DNA of 64,000 bases from Flammula alnicola. Taxonomy: Eukaryota > Basidiomycota > Agaricomycetes > Agaricales > Strophariaceae. Of the stretch, positions 24,107-35,223 are shown in pieces. The position numbers were made by a program, and so were the translations under genes. The stretch spans positions 62,001-126,000 of the forward strand of contig JADNRV010000086.1 in assembly GCA_015499995.1 (NCBI GenBank), given 5' to 3'. The notes under the pieces were generated by a model that was not told the DNA's origin, made no database searches, and was given only the letters and a program-made list of their open reading frames with translations. Positions within the stretch are counted from its first letter, which is position 1, and each line of letters starts with the position of its first letter.

Positions 24107-25053
24107 ATCTACGAAAATTTCTTCGACCGATGTCGACCCATTATGCATGAGTTGTAACACAAGTTTTCAGGACAAGTTTTATGTACTTATGAATCTTGAT
24201 ATGTATTGTTGTAGTGTGTACCCTCAGGCTGTAATCGTAGCATCGTTGAGTCCCGATGGACCAGGAGGGGGACTATCCCTATAAATGTCCGATCCTGATG
24301 CGTACAGAAATCAGTCATTTTGACCCCCCATGTCCGATATTTATGCGTACATTTTCGACGAATTTGAGTCAAGCTCCGATCCAAACTGAGTACTCAGAAT
24401 GTCCGTCGGTACAGAGGTCCGATCCGCATGCGTACAGAAACCTTAGTGTCAGGGCATCCCTGGACCTACGTACCACCAGACAAAAATTACATTTGAGCTC
24501 CTTGTTGAGCTCTCAGATCTCAACCTTCAACAATTTTCGACACTAGACAAACATCGCTTTCACAGGTGTGCGGACAGAACTGCAGCAGCCGAGATACCAG
24601 CAATGCGCCCAGAGAACATCTGCCAAAAAAATCCTCGTGTTTTGAGGTCCGATCCGAAATGCGTACATTTTTCTGAAAAGTAGGTATGATCCATAGTGCG
24701 TACGGATTGACATCCTGTGCTACCGATCCGTATGCGTACGGAGACGGGTGGGTGGCCTGACAGAAACGGCATCGCGATTTTGGATCGACATTAGCCGGCA
24801 TAGTCCCCCTCTGATGACCGCTATTATCTCTTCATACTACCACGAGCGAGCCAGCTGCGATCTTAGTACGCAATTGTCATGTCAACCAGTGGCAAGGTTA
24901 TGTAAAGATTAGATTAGATTTATATGTTATCGGAATATCTTAGATAAGATCTGATAAGATCTAGCAAAGTACAACCGACGCTTATTCACCGCCTGAACTT
25001 CGAGCTCCAAGCCCATCCAAACCCCTTCTCAGATTGTTTATTCCATAATATTT
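24107..25053. other. Intergenic region with a short-motif array
   Basis: No gene. It contains the GTCCGATCC/ATGCGTAC motif array (24287-24745) bounded by a 12-bp inverted repeat, described separately. Confidence 0.55.
24265..24811. repeat. Motif array GTCCGATCC-NN-ATGCGTAC within 12-bp inverted repeats
   Basis: Five good copies of a bipartite motif (GTCCGATCC, two to three bases, ATGCGTAC) start near 24287, 24332, 24417, 24647 and 24722. Weaker copies lie near 24374, 24401 and 24685. The stretch is bounded by GAGGGGGACTAT at 24265-24276 and its exact complement at 24800-24811. No target duplication is clear, so it may be a non-autonomous element or a folded/regulatory repeat. Confidence 0.5.
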
Positions 25054-26428
25054 ATGATGACTCTTCGGATTGGATACGGTGGGTAGCATTTTTCTCCAAG
25101 CTTCAAAGTGAGGACTAAACCGGAGCTCCTACTACAGTCCGAGAACACTTCTCAAGCCCTCTTCTCCAATTTGCCGAGGCGGACGCCGGCAAGACATTTA
25201 CTCTGGTCGAGTGTCCTAGTGTGTCCGCGTAATCGAGAGGTCAATAGCTCTTGTTTCTGACTTCTTCGTTCTTAGGCGGAACAGGGCAGTTGATCTCTCG
25301 CTTGACGAAGGATGAGATCGACATCGCAATGTATGCTTTCAAGTAACAGCATCGCTGTCGTATCCGACTCATGATCATCGAATGTCAGTGCGCTTACCGA
25401 TCCACTTATCTCTGGTATCGCCAATGGATCAAAGGCATACAAGCTTGTTGGAAGTTTCGTCGCAACGCCATTGAACTGGTAACTTTATCCACCCAGTACG
25501 ATTTCCTGGATTCCTCGTCTGAGATGTTTCCACGATAGGGCAGTTATCACCGGGACAAAGTCCAAGTTCAACTCCATATCTGACTTGAAGGGAACGACCT
25601 TGGGTATTTCGAGAAATGGAAGGTATTTACTCTTTCTCCGTCTTCCGAGTCCTCCAAGATCTCAAACGACGTGCAGCGGAAGTCAGACGATGGCCTACGT
25701 CATGGCTCTCCAGCAGGGATGGCCAACGGAGGATCTGAAATTTCAAAGTAGGTCTCTATGCTTTCAGGCAAACCCTGATCTAGATTCTTGAACAGTCAAC
25801 AACGACATCCGCGGCCTCATCAACTCCGTGAACGATGGTACCACAAGTGCATTTATGTGGGAGTGGTTCACCACAAAACCATTTGTCGATGCCGGAGAAG
25901 CGCGCTTCGTATGTTATTTGCGTATGAAAAATAAACTGATACACGAATCTCATGATTTACTAGATTGGCTCTGTGCCCACACCTTGGCCATCGTGGTTGA
26001 TTGCGGCTCATCCTGAACGAGCCTTGCCGAAGCCGTCAGCGCATTCTTGGCGGGCTCACTACCTATGTCACAGAATTCAACTCGGAAGAGTCGCGTGCAA
26101 AGAAGAATGTAGGATTATTGAGGAGAAGTTTGGGTATCCTAAAAAGATATCGAGGTTCGACTTTTCTGCGGAAACATCCACATTTCAGGAAACTCAGAGC
26201 ATATTTTCTTGTAGGCCTGGTTGAAGACAGTCAGCTATCCCAAGAGCTGCTCAGAAATTCCAATGAAGGTGGTTTTAGACACCCTCGGGTAATTGCTACG
26301 AAATTTGACTTTCTTCCATCTTATTTGACACCTTTTCCTCTAGCGTCCTTGAGAAAGCAGGCGTCGTCAAACGCCCCGAGGGTGGCTTTGATATCGATTC
26401 CTTTGTCAACAAGGAGATTGTCAATTAA
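25054..26428 (+). CDS. Ca3427-like solute-binding-fold protein (PBP2 family), frame disrupted
   Basis: Intracellular fungal protein with a periplasmic-binding-protein type II fold (Ca3427 group, related to NMT1/ThiY-like binders); the ligand is unknown. From ATG 25054 short exons give MMTLRIGY/VREHFSSPLLQFAEADAG, FTLVECPS/GTGQLISRLTKDEIDIA, ALTDPLISGIANGSKAYKL, ATPLN/W and VITGTKSKFNSISDLKGTTL. Then follow GSQTMAYVMALQQGW, NDGTTSAFMWEWFTTKPF and GSVPTPWPSWLIAAHPERA. The end is AWLKTVSYPKSC and EKAGVVKRPEGGF, stopping at 26428. Between 26020 and 26150 the expected chain (AEAVSAFLGGLTTYVTEFNS, IEEKFGYPKKDI) lies in changing frames. Four single-base losses, each in a run of identical bases (26022, 26049, 26115, 26146), explain it. 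Upstream exons are clean. Confidence 0.8.
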
Positions 26429-26694
26429 CCCAGTGATAGAAGAACCATGGCCAATCTCAAACTTGTGAATCTGGAGAATAATCAGCGACTTGACGATGTA
26501 ATATTCCCAGTCGAATTTACAGTAGAATTATCGTACAAGGAGAATGTGCAATGTGCATCGGAAGTAGACGACGTGGTTCTGAGTCTCATCCGCGAGACAA
26601 CGAAAGGTGCGAGAATAAAGTGTTAGATACAAGAGGTAAACAGTGCAACAGTGCAACAAAGCAAGCAAGACAAGACAAGTTCGGTAGAGTATTT

Positions 26695-27726
26695 TCAATC
26701 CGTCACTTCTTCAATGAAGCCGGGCTTGACAGTGGTGGACTCTGGCTCGTCGAAGAGGGCATTGCCTTTCTTCTCAGCTTTGTTAAGGAAGCCTAATAGG
26801 TTCAGAAGCTGAATGCTATACGGTAGCGTAGCTTGTTGCTTACCCTTCATTTTCTTTTTATGCACCCTCTCCCTCTCGTCGTCAATCGCCCGTAGACGTG
26901 CAATTTCTTGAGCTACGATAGTCGCATCTAAAGGTAGACAAGGATGTAAGTACCGTTGAGTGATGTGTGTCATATGTGCATATGTCTACCTGTGGGATTC
27001 TTTGTTTTCAGGTCTTCCAGAATCTTGACCGCCTTCTCGAAAAGCCCTGTTCGCCCAATGCCTTCCCTTTGCGGAACATCGCCTTATAGTTGTTCTCGTT
27101 CTTTGCGAGAGCCTGCCATGCGATGAAATGGCTCAGCAAGATTATTCATCTCGAATCGACCTGCCCACCTTGTCGGCTGTTTCCACAGCTCGCTTGTAGT
27201 TCTGATTCTTCAGATGACAGGCAGACATGTTCGCGTATATTTTCTCTAGAATGTCATCCGCCTTGAAAGGGATAAGAGAGCATCTTGGAATTCAAAATTG
27301 TGAAAAGACAAACCTCGGTCCTTTCCTTTTCCTTACTGCCTGCCGCATCGTCCACCACTGATGATGACTTGGGACCCACGCCTAGGCTCTGCAATGCATT
27401 CCTACACGTTTTTTATTGTCAGATGAGGGATCCCAAGGTTAACGAGGCGAAATCATACTTGTCAAGCCCAAGGAGATACATAAGCGCCTCGAGGTAGAGT
27501 TCAGTTGCATTGCAGAAGGATTAATGGAAATCGATCACCTCATGATAAGACTTGAGGGCTATATTCACAGCTTTAGCGCATCGAAAAAACCCCATAAATT
27601 TGCTGTCGACGCACCATCTTTCACCTTTCCCTGTTTGAACGCCTCATCCCCTGTGTCTTTCTTTTGCTTAGCAGTAGCTAGTTTGTGTGCAGTTGTAGAA
27701 GCAACATCAGGTGAAACGTCAGCCAT
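26695..27726 (-). CDS. Tetratricopeptide-repeat (TPR) protein
   Basis: Small TPR protein; such proteins act as co-chaperone-type adaptors. Start at 27726 (MADVSPDVASTTAHKLATA); stop at 26695-26697 after FIEEVTD. TPR helices: KKDTGDEAFKQGKVKDAVNI with ALKSYHEALMYLLGLDKN, then ILEKIYANMSACHLKNQNYK with RAVETADKALAKNENNYKAM and FRKGKALGEQG. A charged C-terminal helix follows (EIARLRAIDDERERVHKKKM). At least six introns of 45-70 bases. Near 27040-27047 the sequence coding FRKGKALGEQG(F)EKAVKIL needs one extra base in a G or T run, another apparent homopolymer loss. It is convergent with the solute-binding-like gene (267 bases between stops) and head to head with the next gene. Confidence 0.8.
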
Positions 27727-27950
27727 ATCGCGTTTTCAGTCTGGGGGATGGTATATATGATAGAATAGAGCAGAGAACAGAAAAGAGCAAGTTGGGTATG
27801 TGGGTGAGTGAAGGAGACAAGATGAGTGTAATATTATCGCGTCTGAGGCTGTGCTATCTGTTGTCTCATGTTGGTTACCACGAACACCCGAAGTTGTTTC
27901 CCGTGTCGATAGTCGCTCCAGTCGTTGTTCTCCTCATCCCCTGCACCAAA
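27727..27950. promoter_or_regulatory. Shared bidirectional promoter of TPR gene and small membrane protein
   Basis: Only 224 bases separate the two divergent start codons (27726 minus, 27951 plus), so both promoters must lie here. A TATATATGATAG stretch near 27751 could serve either side. Confidence 0.55.
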
Positions 27951-28268
27951 ATGTCGCTGCTCGCCAACATCATTGGCTTCTCATTCTTTGGCCTTGCAGC
28001 TAGGATGGGCCAGCTTAGTATTCAGGGAAGAAACCTCTACTCAAGTACGTCTGGTCTTGTTTGTTCTGTCCCAACCGAAATGATCAAACATCTTCGTGCT
28101 ACAGACCCCGGCGGCCACCTGCTATCCATGGGTGCCTTTGGCGCTATAGGATACTACGCATACAAATGGGAAACATACTCCGAGTCACTTTTGGCTAAAA
28201 AGCGCAAAGAAATCTTGGAACGCCGGCAAAGAGCTATGGCGACAGCAGAGGCAGAGGCAGCAGAGTGA
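27951..28268 (+). CDS. Small single-span membrane protein, possibly mitochondrial
   Basis: Two exons (27951-28044 and 28105-28268, phase 1) encode 85 residues. The N-terminal segment IIGFSFFGLAARMGQLSIQ is hydrophobic. NPGGHLLSMGAFGAIGYYAY forms a second hydrophobic stretch, followed by a highly charged Lys/Arg/Glu helix (LLAKKRKEILERRQRAMA). Size and layout are like accessory subunits of mitochondrial inner-membrane complexes (complex I or ATP synthase small subunits), but I cannot name one. The reading is intact and both splice sites are canonical. Confidence 0.7.
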   Translation: MSLLANIIGFSFFGLAARMGQLSIQGRNLYSSTSGLVCSVPTEMIKHLRATDPGGHLLSMGAFGAIGYYAYKWETYSESLLAKKRKEILERRQRAMATAEAEAAE

Positions 28269-30369
28269 AATGCCAGAGCGTTTCGTTGTGGTATTGTTGT
28301 AGTCAGAGAAGGACATACCGTGCGTGAATCCTATTTCTTCTTTGCCTGACCAACCCAATTGAAAGTGTGGTGTGCGGCACAGAAACTAGAGCCGTTGTAT
28401 TCTCTATAAAATAATTTGAAAACGACGGGACAAAAGAACAAAACACTTTACAAACACTCATGCGCATGGGAAGCGAGATTATGCCAGTATCGCATGCGCG
28501 GCCACCTTACCTCACCAATATTGGATTTCGTGAACGCTGCCAGTTAGAACCTTGGAATCGCTACTGACGCATGTTCAGGACCTAGCCGGTCCTCTCTATC
28601 CTTCACGTGGCTACTATGTCTCCATAACTAGAAATCTAGATGAATCTGTTCCGAGCGGCGAAGAACCATCATTCCGAATTAGCTATGGCACTCCCAGAAT
28701 CGCTCCGGGCCCTTCCCCTGTGCATCAATGCTACAAGCCCCTCCACCCAACGGCCACCCGCAAAGGTCAAGGGTCAAAAACATATTTGCGCATATCTGGA
28801 CTTCCACCCATTCGCATCTTCAATTCCTCCGTGACTATCAACACGTTCTGGTCTAGTAAAGACGCTTCTGGACTGAAAAGTCCGAACCAACATCGCTTAG
28901 GATCCTCGAATCCTTATAAAACAATACCTTCGGATGCCGAATGATTCAAGGAATGTGCGCCCGAGTTGCCCAAACTCATTGTTACCGAATTTCCGGAACC
29001 AACACGCTTGCTTCTCGGCGGCGTATACGTTCAGGTTCGTATCTGAATCCAGGGGTATTCGTTTTCAATTTCAGCGTTGACCGTTCTGCCGCGGTTCTAT
29101 ACATCAGTATCTCGGAATTCGTCCCGATTCCGATCTCAGCGGCTATATATGATAGGAAAGTGAAAGGCAAGACGAGCATATATCTAACATGTAAGGAGAC
29201 CCATGCTTCTGGACGTCATTCCCGCTTGCTGCGATGATAGGGTGTAATGTTTATTGATTCCCGTTTCTCCAACAACTTGGATCGTTTCTGATTCATTCTA
29301 CACCGGAGGGCTCGCTAGGATTCACGGACCCTGTGGAATATTCTGCCTCCGTATCCATCCTTTTAACAACTGAGAAAAAAAAGGATCCTGGCGGAATAAT
29401 CGTTCAGCTGCACTAGGGGTGTGGCGGTGTGGCTCAAGATCCATGCTGGCCTTTCTTTCCATATCCGTTCTTTGTTTGCTTTGATCACGAAAAGTAGTGA
29501 ACGTCTGCGAGGGCAGATGAGACGGAAACAAGTTCTCGGCAGTGCTCAAGAGTGCCTATGCCCGTCTTCCTCGCCGCTTAGCGTGCCTCTCCACCATTTT
29601 CAAGTCGATCATCTACGCCCGAACCACCTATGCCCTCCTCTTCATCCCTAGGATGTTCCTCGTCATCACCAACTCAACTTTAGTAACGATGCTTCATGAA
29701 TTATGAATTGCGTCTGCTCGGTTATTTCTCATTCTTTTTCGTTCTCTTTTGGCCTTTTCTGATTGTTTAATTAAAAAGAACATGGATGGAAAATATTGTT
29801 GACGGTGAAAGAGTTAACAATAGATAGATCAATATTTTTGTAACCGTTCAAGCTATTAAGAGGTGTCGAATAGATTATGGGAGTCGACTTGATAATCTTC
29901 CTCATCGCCGAAATCAACCGAAGACACTTTCAAACCTCCCCTCTGTTCCCACTTCCTGAACAGCCCCCGCACAATTCCAAGTCTGAACCTCCGAATATTT
30001 TGGAAACGCGCAAATCAAATGTGTTCCCCAAAAGATTGCTTTTCTCCATAATACTAGCGAGTCTTCCAGTAATTGAGAAGGAACACAATCACATCCATCG
30101 GGATTCCTAAATCGGCCGTATTCCCAACGGAGCACATGGACATTTAAACCTCCAACCTGGACGAAGGATGCAGAGATGCCAGAGAGTTGTAGATCGCATT
30201 TATGTCGTGTGTTCTGAAGAAGACGGTGCTGAGATTGGATAATGCACTAGGTCTATCGGTGTTTCTGTCGTTGACACTTAATCTAATTATCAGTTCGAAA
30301 AAATGGAAGTATCGCACCTTCGTTATCAACACAACGCTCTCATCCACATCGACCACAAAGCGGCATAGT
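28269..30369. other. Gene-poor region
   Basis: About 2.1 kb with no domain-bearing frame on either strand. The reading frames present are short, start internally and show no homology I recognise. Confidence 0.5.
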
Positions 30370-31126
30370 CTATGCCGAGACTGAGATGCCTGAGGCTACT
30401 TGAATTGCTTTCAGGAACGAGTTGAGAGCGTTGACTGGACCCCAACCCCTGTGGGATATGCGGAATATCCGAAGATCAAGTGTCTCGAGGAGAGGATTCC
30501 ATCCATCTAGGCTCTGTAGCCAATCCAAGAATTGTTCGGATTTGAATAGCCTCAGACGAAGAGTGGTGATATGGAGAAAATGTGGGCCAGGTATTTGGGC
30601 AGGGAAGGCAAAGGTGGTGTGAACTTGAGTGTATATGGCTAGGCTTTGAAGCCTCGGAAGGGATGCGAATAGGCGATACGCGTCATCGCGGACGGCGGTG
30701 TGTGCGTTGTACGAGAAATCGTGGATATTGGGGAGAGCCTGGGCAAGACAGCGATAGCGAGTCATAGATGTAACTATGGTCAAGAAAAACAATATGTTGT
30801 AACGCTTTCGAGCGCTTCAATTCATTGACAACGTCGCTAATCAGGTCCAGAGTGGCGATATTAAGCACAACTTTCTGGATGGCGGGTAGGATTGTGGAGT
30901 AGGGCGATTGGACGAGGGCAAGAAAAGAGTGGAGGTTATCCTTGAAGCTCCTATCAGGTCTGACAAATTCGTTGATTATCGTTGGATTGAAAAGGTGATA
31001 CCCAGCCGCAGAGAGCCATTCGCGACTGACGAGGCTAATGGAACAAAGAGCTGCATGATCGTCGTGAAGGAAGTCGAGGATCCTCTCGAGTATCTCGCCA
31101 GGCGTATCGCTGATGCTAGTGTTCAT
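30370..31126 (-). CDS. F-box protein, frame interrupted
   Basis: Start at 31126 gives MNTSISDTPGEILERILDFL followed by DHAALCSISLVSREWLSAAG, a standard F-box (SKP1 binding) as in the large F-box/LRR-like families of mushrooms. The C-terminal part has leucine-rich, LRR-like segments (LQHIVFLDHSY; LPRLQSLAIYTQ; HITTLRLRLFKSEQFLDWLQ; LLETLDLRIF), ending GISVSA at 30370. Between about 30740 and 30770 the frame changes (HIVFLDHSYIYDS in one frame, CLAQALPNIHDF in the next) with no usable intron, so the copy is a pseudogene or carries a sequencing indel. Its substrate is unknown. Confidence 0.62.
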
Positions 31127-31671
31127 TGGAGTCGATATCCATGGGCAAAGACAAAAGGTGACGGGAGAACCATTTTCTTTAAACAACAGCGTCAAATCGC
31201 GTGCGAAGTTCGGCGCGTCGCCCACATGTTTTTTTTTGTTCGGCCATGGAATTTTATTCACCCGACCACCCCAATCCAAGTAAATAGCGCAGAATATTAG
31301 AGTAGGTCTTCCCCAAATAAGGATTAGCTCGGTCCTAGTGGCATGAGGCAGTGCCGCCCAGCGCCCACAAGCGCCCACAGTAGACTAATATGTTCACGGA
31401 CCGATCAAGAATCCACGTTGTCGATATGATAGTCTCGTAAGAAGACCGTCCACGCGCAAAACCCCTCTCACATTGTGAGAAGGGATTTCATTGAACCTAG
31501 TCGATATGAAGACCATCGTCGGCGACTCGGTCATCAAACTTGAAGCAGGAGGCCACAATTCCAAACTTGATCAAAGATGCGATGAAAACTTAGCATCCCG
31601 CAAGAATCATATAAAAGGATGTTCGTTTTATTTCTGACCCTCAACGTTGAGTCTTGACGTTCAAACCTCCA
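31127..31671. other. Intergenic region
   Basis: No gene seen between the F-box gene and the copia remnant. Confidence 0.4.
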
Positions 31672-32085
31672 TCATCCGGCCCGGGACGATTCTAACACGC
31701 CCTTGCTCGGAAAGAACTCCAATCTCATAGGCTCTCGATCCATAACCCTAGGCATACCTTTTGTGAATAAATCTGGAAGGTTATGCTGAGTGTTGATGTA
31801 TACGAGGTTGAGTGTGCCGTAGTTAACGAGCTCACGGAGGAAGTGAAGGACGTCGATGTGTTTCGTTGGTGCGTGAAACTCTGGACTACGCGCGATCGAA
31901 ACAGCTGTCTGATTGTCCGAGAAAATCGTCGAAGTCGAAGGTTGGTGAATATCGAGTTCGGCGAATAAAGAACGGTGCCAAAGTACTTGCTTGGCGGCGT
32001 GAGTTGGCGCCACATACTCTGCTTCTGCAGTCGAGAGCGCAACGGTGCTCTGTTTCTTCGAGTTCCAAGCGAGAGCGTTCAGCAA
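31672..32085 (-). pseudogene. Ty1/copia retrotransposon remnant (RNase H end of Pol)
   Basis: The 137-codon frame reads SKKQSTVALSTAEAEYVAPT, AKQVLWHRSLFAEL, IFSDNQTAVSIARSPEFHAP, TKHIDVLHFLREL and LPDLFTKGMPR: the C-terminal RNase H domain of a copia polyprotein. One residue is missing in the conserved TKHIDxxxHFLR region. No reverse transcriptase, integrase or LTR is found next to it, so this is a truncated, dead fragment. Confidence 0.88.
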
Positions 32086-35000
32086 GTTCTTTATTCGGAT
32101 TATTCGAACATAACGACCTTTGGTATGGACTCACTTCCTTTAAATGGCAGACCCAACTTCGAATTTGATTTCTTAAGTATTTACATCTTTAATATTTCCC
32201 CTGATGCCAATGAGCAGGCTCAGGCAGAAGCGTTAGCCGTAGCTTCAGAGGCTATCATAAATCGATTCCTTTTCTCTATCCCGAGAATTAACTTCCTATT
32301 CTAAACTGCATCCTCGTGCACTCCAAATTTGATGTATTTCGAGCTCAATGCACAATGAGGCAAGCCCCAAATGTGTTCTTGACCATCTTAGCCATTAAAG
32401 AAAGTCTGATACGATTTAAACGAAGTCAGAAGTCAAAAGACATGTAACAATTACTTGTAACCAATTTTACGCGCTCGATGGTGCAGGCGGCGATGGAAGA
32501 AGGCCGGAGGAGGATTGATGCGTGATCACAAACGCACGGAGAACACCCAAAAGAAGCGTCCCGAGGCGTTGGCTAATCAGTGCGTCACGTTCGGCGCCCA
32601 GAGTTCCATTTGCCAGTTGCGATCCCCCAGTGTATGATCCTTGTAATGAAGATGTCGGAAGGCTTGATACCATCATTACGTTCGGTTTTTATCGACCACT
32701 GTTCATAGCCGTGTTGGCGCAGAGGAAAATCGCCGCCACAAACGAAGACCAAACATGCACAACGATGCAAAGCCCCGTGCTAAGTATACGTACCGGACTG
32801 GCGATCTTTATACGTACAGAAATTAATCACGCACAAAGCCATGAAAGGCAAAAATGAAACTTAATACACATGGCAAGTAATAAAACTACACGAAAATCAA
32901 CTTGAACGTAACAGCAGGAGCAGGGAAGGAAGTAGCTAGAGAAATGAAAGAAACGAGTCATTCATTGATGGTAGTACAGCTTACGAGGGGACACTCGCAT
33001 TCAAGTTATTTATGTAACCTTGTCACGTAACCTCGAACTTGAAAATCGAATGCAATTCAATTGTGAAAAAAAAAGAGAAAATATGTGGAGATAAAAGCAC
33101 TAGGGCACAGTCGAGATCTATACTAGTGAACAACACCGAACCCGAAAACACAAAGAAAAGAAACATGAATGAACGGACAAAAAGGGAACGGTATTCGGTG
33201 CATGCAGTGCAGGAAGGGGAAAAGGACAGGAGTTAGGGAGAAGTACGCCTCGGATGCCTGTGCTCATGGTAAAAGGGACAGGGGAGGGTGGGGTAAATAG
33301 GGAAGGAATCGAATCCAGGGGAAAGATATGTCGTATGTTGTTGTTGTTACACGCTCGTCCAAGCGAACATTTCCAGTGGGATGTGTGAATGAGTGCAAAT
33401 GACAAAACCAGGGTGGGATGACGGAGGGCGGAAAGGGGGAGGATAGGGAGAATGAATGAGAGATGTCCGACCCTATCTCCAGCTCGAAATCAAATCCGAG
33501 CACAGATACGGATCGACGACAATGGTGGGTAACAATGCAAGGAATGTGTGTGTATGTATATGTGATGGGGGCAAGTGTCCGAATGCAAAAATGTAAATGC
33601 AAGGAGCGTAAAGGGGATTCAGAATAGAGACGTAAATCCACAAGATAGAGAGAGGAAACGAGAGATATATAAACAGACGGGAAAAAAAGGAGTCGGGAAG
33701 AGACAGACAGAGGCATGTCGGTAATAGTACACAGAACCAGCCAGATCAAAACAATAACAGATCAAAGTAAAAATGGGCAGCACGTAGCACGTAGAAGAAA
33801 GAAAAGAAGAGAAAGAGAAAGAGCGACACAACGTCAAAAAATTGAAATCGTACGAACAACCGAATATCGCGCAACGAGTAAGGTGTATGTGCGTGTGCAT
33901 GCAGAGAAAGTTCTGGAACTGGAATGAAAACGACTCCAAGAAAGAACGTTCCAACAAAACAATCGAAATCGAAATCGTAGTTGAAGGTTGAAGGGATTTC
34001 GCAGAGAAGCGCGGTCCAAGCTACAAATCGAAGTGCGGAGAGGACCTATGATGGGTGGTTTGTCGAGGTTGGAAATGGACGAAATGACGACGTAGAGAGG
34101 TAGTTAGGAGGTAGGACGAGGGTAGGTGCGTTTATCACCCCTCAGCGCTCGGCTCGGCTGCATGTATGCGTGCAGCGCGTGCGTGCGTGTATCGGTTATC
34201 AGCTGTCGCATGTCGAACAGAACAGGCGAAAGGCGAGAGGGGTTCCAAGAGAATATACGCGCGCGCGGAATAGCGTTCTCAAGCCAACGCGCGTGCTATG
34301 TACGGCTGCTCGTTTTCCAGACGGAAAAAATCTATAGCACATACGTATGGACACCGCGTTGGTTTGCTTGGAAGAGCGCCCGAGCTACCTCTGTGGCCGA
34401 GTGACCTCGTGGCGGAGCGATGAAGGGCGGTGCGCGGCGCTGAGGTAGGCAAGCGGCGGCAGCGGCGCAGGCAATGTCTGGACGGCTCGGATCGCATGGG
34501 CTGGATGGAGGGTGTAGCTAGCAGCAAGAGCACGTAGGATGGATGGAGGGGGGGGCGGATGGGTGGAGCAGAGCAGAGCAGACGACGACGATGACGAGAT
34601 GGTTGCGGTCGTCGCATGTAGGTAATCGTCGGCTAAACGAACACGGTAGATTTGTCGGTCGGTCGGTCGGGTGTGTTTGTCGCGTGTGTGATGATTGTGA
34701 TTGTCGAGTCGGCAGAGTGAAATGAAAGAAAGAAAAATGAAAACTGAAACGAGTTGTTATGTCGAGCCGCCAAATCGTCGAGTCGAGTTGTGATTGTGAG
34801 TATTGAGTATTGAGTAGAATTGCAATGTGTCGAATGAGAACCGAGTCAGTCAGTATCGAGACCAGCGAAACGAGTGTGTGTCGGCGCCAAGTCGAGTCGA
34901 GGCGACGTTGGCGTTGGCGATGGTTGGTTAGTGGTGGTGATGTTACACGAGTGAGTTATACACATACGGAGAGAACATCTTGCTCTCCGTAAAAATCGAA

Positions 35001-35215
35001 ATTCTTCTTCTTCTTTGGTTCCTCCTTTGGTTCCTCCTCCTCTCCTCCTCTCCTCCTCTTTCATTCATTCATTCATTCCTTCCTTCCTTCCTCCCGATCC
35101 TTCCAAATCCAATCCTCCACGCACAAAATCCTAATCCTTCCGAGACATATTCTGTCATCATCCTCATCCCCACCCTTCCTCCCCTCCCCTCCTCCCAAAA
35201 TCAAATCAAATCAAA
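32086..35215. other. Low-complexity, gene-free region
   Basis: About 3.1 kb with purine-rich (33100-33850) then pyrimidine-rich (35005-35215) plus-strand composition, GTCG runs (34650-34675) and no supportable coding frame. The frames here consist of simple-sequence translations. The right end is the 3' flank of the Ser-rich gene, whose stop lies in a TCAAA microsatellite. Confidence 0.55.
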
Positions 35216-35223
35216 TCAAATCA
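35198..35223. repeat. (TCAAA)n microsatellite overlapping a stop codon
   Basis: About five copies of TCAAA end at 35223. The minus-strand stop (TGA, 35216-35218) of the Ser-rich gene is the first repeat unit, so slippage would not extend the protein: every unit offers TGA or TTTGA in some frame. Confidence 0.7.
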
